Part shown: piece by piece, positions 54,701 to 63,700 of the stretch | Layout of the letters: each line of letters opens with the position of its first letter | How positions within the stretch are numbered: position 1 is the first letter of the stretch | Assembly: GCA_001724265.1 (NCBI GenBank) | Contig: MEDY01000037.1 | Location: 1 to 64,000 of the forward strand | Direction of reading: 5' to 3' | Source: Rhizaria sp. SCN 62-66 | Lineage: Eukaryota; Rhizaria, unplaced | DNA: 64,000 bases | Position numbers and translations under genes: made by a program | The notes under the pieces: generated by a model | Database searches by the model: none | Seen by the model: only the letters and a program-made list of their open reading frames with translations | Told to the model about the DNA's origin: nothing

Positions 54701-57700
54701 GCACCGCCGCCCTGCGGCGGGGCGCCGTTCGAGGGCGAGGACAGCGTCGAGTCGGCGCTGGCGGCGGCAGCCGAGTACACCGCGTGGCCGTGCGCGACGG
54801 GCGCAGGCGGCGTCTGCTCGAGGAAGCACGCCGTAATGACCGACATGAGCGCGCGGAACTCGATGCTTGATGTGCGCACCTTGAGGTGCGGCAGGAACGC
54901 AGTCGTGCGCACCACGGGCGGCCGCGCCGCAGGCACCGTGAGCACCGTGGGCGGCAGCGGCGAGAGCAAGCAGCGCTGCCACGCACTCGCGGCCTCGGGG
55001 ATCGGCGCCGCAGCCACGCCGGACGCGCTGGGCGCAGTCAGCAGCGAGTGCAGGCGCCACGCGTCGGCGGCACGCGCCACGAGCGAGCTGACGTTGGTCA
55101 GCACGGCGGCAGGCACAGGCACCAACACGTCGCCCGCGCTCGCCGCAGCGGCCGCAGCCGCGGCAGCAGTGTTCCCGGCGTTGCCGAACGGCAACGCCGG
55201 CGTCGGCGCTGTGACGGAGATGGCGGCGGACGCGCCGGGCAGCCTGCAGTAGGAAAGGTGCGCGACAGGCGCGGGCGGGTCGCCACCCAGGAGGTACAGA
55301 TAGGGGTAGTCAGGGTGCAGCTGCGCCACCGCGCACGGCAGCGTCACACGCGCGCGCGGGGGCGGCGGCGGCAGGGCGGAGCTGCCCGTGGCAGACGAGC
55401 TCGCGCTCGCTCTCGCAGCGGCCGCAGCGGCGGAAGCAGCGGCAGCAGCGGCCGACGCAAGACTGCTGCGGGGCAGCGCCAGTCCTGTGGGCCCGAAAAA
55501 GTCCACGAGCGGGTTCTCCACGAGCGCGGGGGGCGGAGGAGGCGGCAGCAGCTGGTGCGTCGTACGCGCAAAAAACATCGACGTGGGCGCCGTGATGCGG
55601 CGCAGTGCACCTGTGGGCAGGCGGCGGCTGTGGCGGCCCGCCGTAGCGCCGACTGGCGAGGCCAAGGGAACGGACGCTGCGGAAGCGTTTGAGCGCGTTG
55701 TGGCGTTGTAACGCGCCAGCGCCGCGCCCGGCGGCAGCGCACGTGTTTGCGCAGGATCGACGGGGCCGTTGGGGGACAGCAGCGATGTGACGCGCAGCGA
55801 GCGCGGCGCAGCCTCGTCCTCAGCACCGGCGGGCAGCGGCAGCAGCAGCGACTTGAGCGACGACGGCGACTTGGGCAGCTCGGGCTGAGCAGCGGCTGCA
55901 GCAGCAGCAGCAGTAGTTGCAGCGTTGACGTTCGCGCTGGGGCGAGCGGGGGAGAGCGGCGGGATGACGGGGCGGCGCGAGCGCACGCGCTGGCGGAAGA
56001 GCGGGATGAAGAGCGCGCGCGGGAGCCAGTGGTAGAACTGCGTGAGGTCAACGGACGCCGAGGGCAGCACAAAGAGCTGCGTGTGGAACAGCGACGTCGA
56101 CATCGACCGCTCGCAGTACGGGTCCGCGAGACCAAGCGCGGCCGCCGCGCCCACCGCGGCCGCGGCCATGGGGGCGGCAAACACGTGGCCGTGCGGTGAA
56201 GAGCGCAGCGTCGGCGCGATTAGCGCGGGCACGGCGGACGCAGACGGGGATGTGGCCCCGCGCGCGGGCGCAGAGGCACCGCCCGCGAACGGGCTCAGAG
56301 GCCCGGGCGAGTCGCCGCCGGATGTCACAGCCGCGGCAGAGCCCTGTGCCTGCAGCGCCTGCGACCAGGTCGGCAGCACGAGGAAGGGCAGTCCGCGCAT
56401 CTCGACGCGCGCGAGCGTGGCAGCAACAACGACGCTGCTATTGCCACCGCTGCCGCCCGACGCGGTGCTCACGCTTCTAATGGGGTGCGCGTGGGCGTGC
56501 GCGGGCGTGAGGCCGGCCAGCGGGCCTGCCGTGCCCTTGGAGCCGGAGCTCGTGGTCGGCGGTCCGCGGAACGGCGACAGCATTCCCGCCCCGGCGGCAG
56601 CGCCGCTTTGGGGCCCGGAAGAGCCGCCAGGCGCGGACAGCATTGAGTTCGACGCGGAGTCCGCGCCACCCGCGCCGGCGGTGGAGCCGGCGGGGCGCAA
56701 GCGTGTGACTGCATTATTCTTGCCGCCAGTGCCGCCGACGCGGAACGGCACGACGCCGCCACCGGCCGCGGAGCCGTTGCCAGTCGCGGCAGAGGCTGCA
56801 GACGTGGCCGCGGCGGCGGGCGCAGAGGCTGCAGCAGCGGCCGCAGTGGTAGCAGCCGTGTCGCCGTCGCCCAGGAAGATGATCTGCGGGCGCAGCAGGT
56901 CGAACACGAACAGGCGGTGCCACTGCGGGTGCGCCAGCACGACGGGGGCGGGCGCGGCCACGGAGCCGGCCGCTGCAATCCCGATGGTGCTCGCCGTCGA
57001 GGGCGCACAGCGGGCGTTGGCAGCCATGGCGGCCGCGGCGGCGGTAGCCAGCGCGGCGCGCGTGACTGCCGTGAGCGAGCCCAAAGCTCCCTGCGATTGT
57101 TGCCTACGGTGGCGTGGCGAGCGCGCCGCGTCAGGCGAGGCGGCCCCGGCGCTCGACGCGGCCGCAGCGGCCGCGGCAACGGCGGCGGCGGACGAGCTCG
57201 GCACCTGCGCCTGCGGCTGCGCGGGCGAGCCGGGTGTCATCAGCGTCGCCGCCAGCGCGCGCGCCAGGTGCGACTGCGAGCCGCGGCCCGCCGCGTCGGC
57301 CGCCTCGCCCTGCGCGCCGGCGGCAGTGCCGGGCGCAGAGACGGGATTGGCGGCGGCGCTCTTGGCGGCTGCAGCGGTCGAAGTAGCGGTGGCGGAGGAT
57401 GAAGTGCCTGCGCGCGTCGTGGCGGCCGCGGTGGCGGCGTCGGGCGTGGTGACGAGTAGGCAGTTGGCGCCGCCGTACACCTCCGGGTACGCGCGGTGCG
57501 AGAACGACACCGACACGGGCACGGGCAGCGACAGTGGCGGAGCCAGTTCGCAATAGAAGAGTCGCGGCGGTACTGAGCCTGTGTTGGACGCAGGGATAGA
57601 CAGTGAAGGAACGGGCGCGGTGCGGCTCGATTGCCGGCTGCCCCCGTTGCGGTCGCGGTCCGTCGCTGCAGGCGCGGGCGCTGCAGTAGCTGCGGAGCCA

Positions 57701-60700
57701 GGGTTGAGCAGCTGCTTGAGATCGTGCGCGAGCACGTCCTGAGCGTACACACTCGACGACGGCAACGATCCAAAAGCCGAGAGCGCGCTCGCGCTCGCGC
57801 CCGCACTCAACGTTGCAGGCACCGCCGCGGGGCCAGTGCCAGAAGGTCCGGCCAGCGATGACAGTGAGTGCAAGCCAGTCGCGAGCGCGTTCGCGGCGTA
57901 GCGGCGGAACAACTGCATCATTCCGCTGCCGCCAGCAGCGGCATGCGCATGTGCGTGTGCAGGGGCGCCGGTGTTCGAGGAAGCTGTCGTACCGGAGGCA
58001 GCAGCAGCAGCTGGCGCTGCTGAAACAGTGTCGTCGCCGTCGCCATCAACCGCTGCAGCATTGTCTGCATCAGCGTCAGCTTCAGCCTCAAGGCCAGCAG
58101 CAGCAAAAGCAGCTGACAGGCCCTCAGCCCAGTCCTGCGCAACTGACGCGGCGGCGCGTGACCAAGCGACACGAAGATCGCACACAAGGACGCGTGAAAC
58201 GCCGCCGCCGGCACCGCTGCCACCGCCGCCCACGACACCCGTTCCGGCTCCCACGTTTGCGGTCGCAGCCGAGGGTGAGGGCGTCAGAAGATGCGGCGGC
58301 ACGGGGCACAGCACGTGAAGGTGGCATGCCACGGCGGCCGCTGCAGACTGCAGCGTGCGACTGTGACAAAGCAGCTGCACCGGCGCCAGCGCAGCCTCTA
58401 AGCGTGCGGGCGCTAATGCAGCATCCGCAGCAACCACGGGCATTGACACAGGGCGCGGCGGAGCTGCAGCCGTTGCAGGCGCAGTTGACAGGGCAGGGGA
58501 AACTGTGTGCGAGCGAGTACTTTGTGGGTGCGGCGGGGTTCCAAAAAAGCTCGAAAACTTCGCTCCTGCGGCGGGACGCAGCGGTGACGCAACGACGTGT
58601 GCAGCAGCGCTGGCGCCCGTGTTAACAGCGCCTGCGGCGGCGGCGGCGCGCGGCGTCGTGGTGGCGCTGCCGCGCGCATTCATCGGAGACGCGAGCAGCG
58701 CCTGCGAGCTCCAGCGCGGCTGCGGTTGCGGTGACGGCGTCGTGGCCGCGCGCGCGCCGGACCAGCGGCGACGCGACGGTGTCAGCGGCACCGAGGGGCC
58801 GCGCGGGGACGTCGGCGCGCCCAGGACGCTGGGGCGCGGCGGACGCGACGGGCGCGGGGGGCGCGCGGGGCCCGCAGCCGCTGTTTTGCGCAGCCGCAGC
58901 GTGCTGTCAGTGCCGGCGTCGGCTTCCTCGTCGTCATCCTCGACGATCGCGGTCAACCCCACGTGGGGCGGTGCCGCAGACGCAGACACAGACGGTGCGG
59001 TGAGTGTTAACAGTGCAGCCGACGGCGTACCGCGCTGGTGCGCGGCGTACGCGGTAAGGAAGGCTATGCGCGCAGGAGCTGCGGTAAGAACGGACCTAAG
59101 CGCGGTAGGTGCGGGCGGGACCATAGCGACGTCGTGGGAAAAGACAAGCGCAGCGGCCGAGGAAACAGCGTCATCGCAGTTCCCAGTAGGGCGATGCGTG
59201 GCACATGCACGCACAGGTGCCGCAAGCGCAGGCGGCAGTGCAGCTGCGGTGCAAGTAGCAGCGTCAATCGAGGCAATAAACTCTCTCCGGAAGGCCGGCA
59301 GCAGCGATGGCAACAAACGGCTGTGAGCGCACGGCACACTGAAACGCAGCTCGGGACCTTCAGGTTCGGAGCCGACTGCAGTAGCAGCTGCTGATGCTGC
59401 AGCAGCGCTTGCGCAGGGGCAGCGCGGAATGCCAGAGTCACCGTCAAAGCTGTAGGAGCTTTGGCCATGCGCGGTACCCGTTAAGCTCGCTGTTGAGCTC
59501 GCAGTAACTGCAGCTGCCGAAGCAATGCGGGCGCGGAAACGCGCGCGCAGAATGCTCAGTGCGTCTGCACGGTCAGCAGGGACATCGGCATCCCTTTGGC
59601 CGAGGCTAAGCCACGGCGCGGCGGCGAGCACAGTGTCAGTGCTGCTGCTCCCCTTGCAGACGGCATCGCCATCGAGTGCAACGCCGCGCCACGCGGCCCC
59701 GACCCAGCGCCACAGCCGATAGCCACGCCCGCGGCGGCGAACACCCGTGGCGTCCGCCGTGCCTGTCGGCGCGCGCAGGCTGTGCGGCTGCGGCGCCCGG
59801 CGGAAGCGCGCGGCCCACTGGCGCGCCCAGCGCAACAACGCTAGCCGCAGACGGGCCGCGTGAGGCGCCCATGCCGCAGTCGGGAGATGAGGAGTCGTGC
59901 CACTCGAAGACAGCGATCCCATCGTGTCAGGTGCAGTGTTGTCGCCGTCGTCAAAGAGGCGCTTGGCGTGCTCCTGCGATGGAGCTGCCGCAGCCCCGCG
60001 GGCCTCGCCATCGGTTGTCAGGGGCGTGAGCACAGTTGCAACAGCGGCCCAGCTCTGAGCCTGGACATCGCTGCCGGCGGCCTCAGCCGAAATCTCCGCA
60101 GCAGTGGCTGCGGCCGCGAGCGCGTCGCATAAGCGTCCGATGCGCGGGGCATCAAGCGTCGCAAGTGCGCGGCGCAGTAGACGACGCTCCTGACGCACCG
60201 CAGTGTCGTCGCTGCCTGTAGTAGCTTCGGCCGGCAGAATGTGCGATGCGAGGCGGCGAGCCAGCGCGCGGCGCTTGGCCCACAGCGCCGACTTGCTAGC
60301 GCCCGCACCAAGCCCCGTGCCAGCGGACACGGCGGCGGCAACGCGGCGGTTCCACGCGCCCAGAGCACTCCGACGCGCGGTGCTATGAGCGGCCTCAATC
60401 ACGCCGTGCGCACGCTCGGTCAGCAGCAGGTGAGTGTAGTCACTATGCGTGGGCACGGCCACGGGGGCGGCAAATGGCAACGAGTGCGAAATGCGCGCCT
60501 CAACGTCTTCACCCGAGCCTGGCGCAGCACCCACAGCGACTGGCGCAACGGGCGCAACAGTATGCGCACGGGGTGGCGAGACGGTTGGAAAGACGCAAGC
60601 GGACGGGCGACGTGGGCGCGCAGGTACAATCGAACCCTCTACAAACTGGAACACGTTCGATGGTCTGTTTGTATAGGGAAAGCAAACATCAAATGAGTCG

Positions 60701-63700
60701 CCGCCGCCAGAAATATTAGTGGCGACGCGTCCTGCGCCCTCCGCAGCCGTTACACCGTCACGCTCACTCGCGCCGTTCAGCGTAGATGTGTCGGAGGCGG
60801 CGTCAGATGCGTCAGTATCGTCTCCAGCCCCATCAGTGCCATCGTCTTCGTCGTCGTCGCCGTCACTCCAGCCCGAGGAAAGCTCGGAGAAGTTTCCGCC
60901 GCCGATAACACTGGTGATGAAGCGGTCCTCATCGGCCTCAGTCGCCGCCAACGTCGCGCGCAGTCCGGGCGAGTTGGGGCCCGCGAGCGGCGACAGCGGC
61001 GGCACCACGCCGCGCGCGCGCAGAAGGCCCGAGCGCGAGCCGGCGCGCGGCGACGCCGGCGCTGCACCCGAGACCGAGCGCGTGGGTGACGGAAGAAAGG
61101 CGAGGGAGCTGATGAAAGCCGCACGGCGGCGCTGGCGACGCGGAAGCATAGCGACGACGCTGCGCGGCGATACTCTAGCGCGCTCCTCAGTTTCAACAGC
61201 CTCATCGTCATCGTTGCCAGTGTCGCTTTCGCTTGTGGAAACGTCAGAAGAGCCGCAGTCGGCGGCTGAGTCAGCGTCGGATGCGCTCAACCCAGACAGC
61301 TCCAACACTTCGCGCTCGCGTGCGGTCTCGGCAGCCGCGTGGGCAGCCGCAGCATTCGCAAGCTCGGTGTTCGCGGACGCAACTGGTGCAGCAGCAGTCG
61401 TGGCATGTGGGGCGGTGGTCGTGTCACGGTATGTTGCGACGCGCGCCGAAGCCAGGAAAGCGGGACACACTGTGTGGTGATGCAACGCAAAGACGGAGCC
61501 CGAGTGTGCGGCAAAGAAGAGGGCGGGCATTGACGGCTGTGAAAACACAACCGCCAACACAGCCCGACGCGGAGCAGCGCCAGCGGTGGGCGGCGGTGAC
61601 ATGGTGGTAGACTCGGCGCTACCACTGATGTTGCGAGCTTCGAATTGCCGCGTGAAGGGCATCATCGTTGCAGTGAGCTCCGAGAATGCCGAGGCCGTCT
61701 CAGCAGCTGCGGCAGCAGCAGCTGCGGCAGCAATAGCGGCCGCAGGACTCAACACCGTAACGGAAGCGCGCGGGACGGGCTTGTTGGAAACAGGAAACGT
61801 GTTGGGGTGTGCATTCAGCGCCTGTGCTGCGACAGCCGCTGCCAGTGCAACCTCCGGTGAGATGGAGCTGCCTGCAAAGGCCTTCTGCGGTGACGCCAGC
61901 GCGGCTGATTGGGCAGAGGCTGCAGCGGGAGACGCAATCGCAGACGCGGGGTCGAAAAAATGCGAGAACAGGGCGTTGGCAGCGGGCGTCGCAGCGGCCA
62001 CGGCAAGCGCGGCTGACAGCGGCAGCGGCTGGGCCCGCGACAAGGTTGGCGGCGCCGCGCAACGACGGCTCCGAACACTGGCGGTCGAGTTCAACCGCGA
62101 GCGGCGCGATTGCGAGTGCACGATTGAGTGCGTCCGCGACCGCGAGGACGGCGAGATGCGGGCTTCACCAGCATCATCTTCGTCCTCGTCAGCGACCGTC
62201 GCGCCGGCCTGGCGCGCAGGGGGCATCACAACGGGGGCCGGGACGCCGTCCGCGTCGTAGATAGGCACATCGTCGTCCGCGCCGCTGAGCCCCAAGGCGT
62301 CGTCGCTACCGCTCAGGCTCACGCCGGCGCTGTCGCTACGGTCCGCAGCGTCCAGGTCCAGCGCGCCCAGCCGCAGCCCGCGCGACCCGCCAGCGCGCGG
62401 CGAGGGCGTCAGTCTTGCCGCCTCGGCCTCGGCCTCCGCCGCAGCCTGCTGCTCCGCCTCCTGCTCCAGCCAGCCCAGACTCATCTGCGGCACCGGCGAA
62501 TCGTCGCCGCTGCTGATGTCCGAGTGCTCGCCAGCGGCCTTGTCGTCGGGCTCATCTGTCATCGCGGCAACCCCAACTTCAAGAGTGAGCCCGGCCGCGG
62601 GCGCCGCAGGGGGCGCAGCGGGCAACACTGCGGGCGAGGGCGCGGGGAGCGTTGTGTCAAAGCCAAAGCCGAACGCGCGACGGCGGCCGCTGAGCGGCGC
62701 AGCGGGCACAGTGGCCGATGAGCGGTCCGCCGCCTCGTCATCCTGATGGTCTGCGGTAGACGCGGCAGTCGCAGCGGCCGTAGCCGCTGCCGCAGCAGAG
62801 GCGGCGGCGCGGGCGAGCGCAGCAGCGAGCGACATAGGCCCACGCTCTGCGGCCGCCACAGCGTCAGACGCAATCTCGGGCTCGTTTTCATCGTAACAGC
62901 CCATGCCGGCTGCAGCAGCAGCAGCAGCAGCGGCGGTGGGCGAGAAGTACGAGTTGCCGTGCGGCGACATGAGCGAGCGCGGAGGCCGCGCGCGGCGCTG
63001 GCGTGGCACAGACGAGCGCGCAGGGATCTGCAGGTGCGCGCCGGGTGGCGACAACACGAGGCGGCTGCCCGACTCGAGGTGAGGACTCTGTGTGTAGCCA
63101 AACGATGGGGTGAAGCCCCCGTCGACGGCGCTGGCACCACGTGAGCGGGTCGCCAGGGGGCTGCTAAACTCGTGCAACGTGCACTCGTCCTCGCCCACTG
63201 CGCCGTACGCGGACCCTGCAGCTGCGGTCGGCAGATGCGACAGGGACACCGACGCGCTCGCGAAGCCTGAGCCGCCGTGTGTGTGCGAGTACGTCGCGTG
63301 CGGGTCGCCCGCAATCGCGAGCGCAGCGCCGTTGCCAACGCCAGGAAGCGCGAACGGCAGAGCCACAGAGCTGTTCAAGTCGTCATCGTCGTACTCATCC
63401 TCCTCGTCACTCTCGCCTGGAGGACCGCGCCAGCCGCTGCGCGTGACGCTCTGCACGGGCGCAGGCAACGCCCAAAGCGAGTGCGAGCGTGACCGCGAGG
63501 CTGCACAGGGGGACTCAACTTCGGGGTATTGCACGGTGCGGCTCTGGCGCTGCGCGTGCGCGCGGGCTGCGGCACCGGGCGACAAAAATCGGCCTGCAGA
63601 AGAGCCAAGAGCAGACGGTGAAAGTCTAGGGTCAACTCCGTCACCGCACTCGTCGCCATCACTGCGTTGCCCAACCCCACCAGCGCAATCACCGTCGTCA

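Noticed and set aside
61680-61750. Ala/Ser triplet runs and other periodic GC-rich repeats as CRISPR or satellite arrays
   Set aside because: They are low-complexity codon runs inside a coding frame, without unique spacers; the window is eukaryotic.
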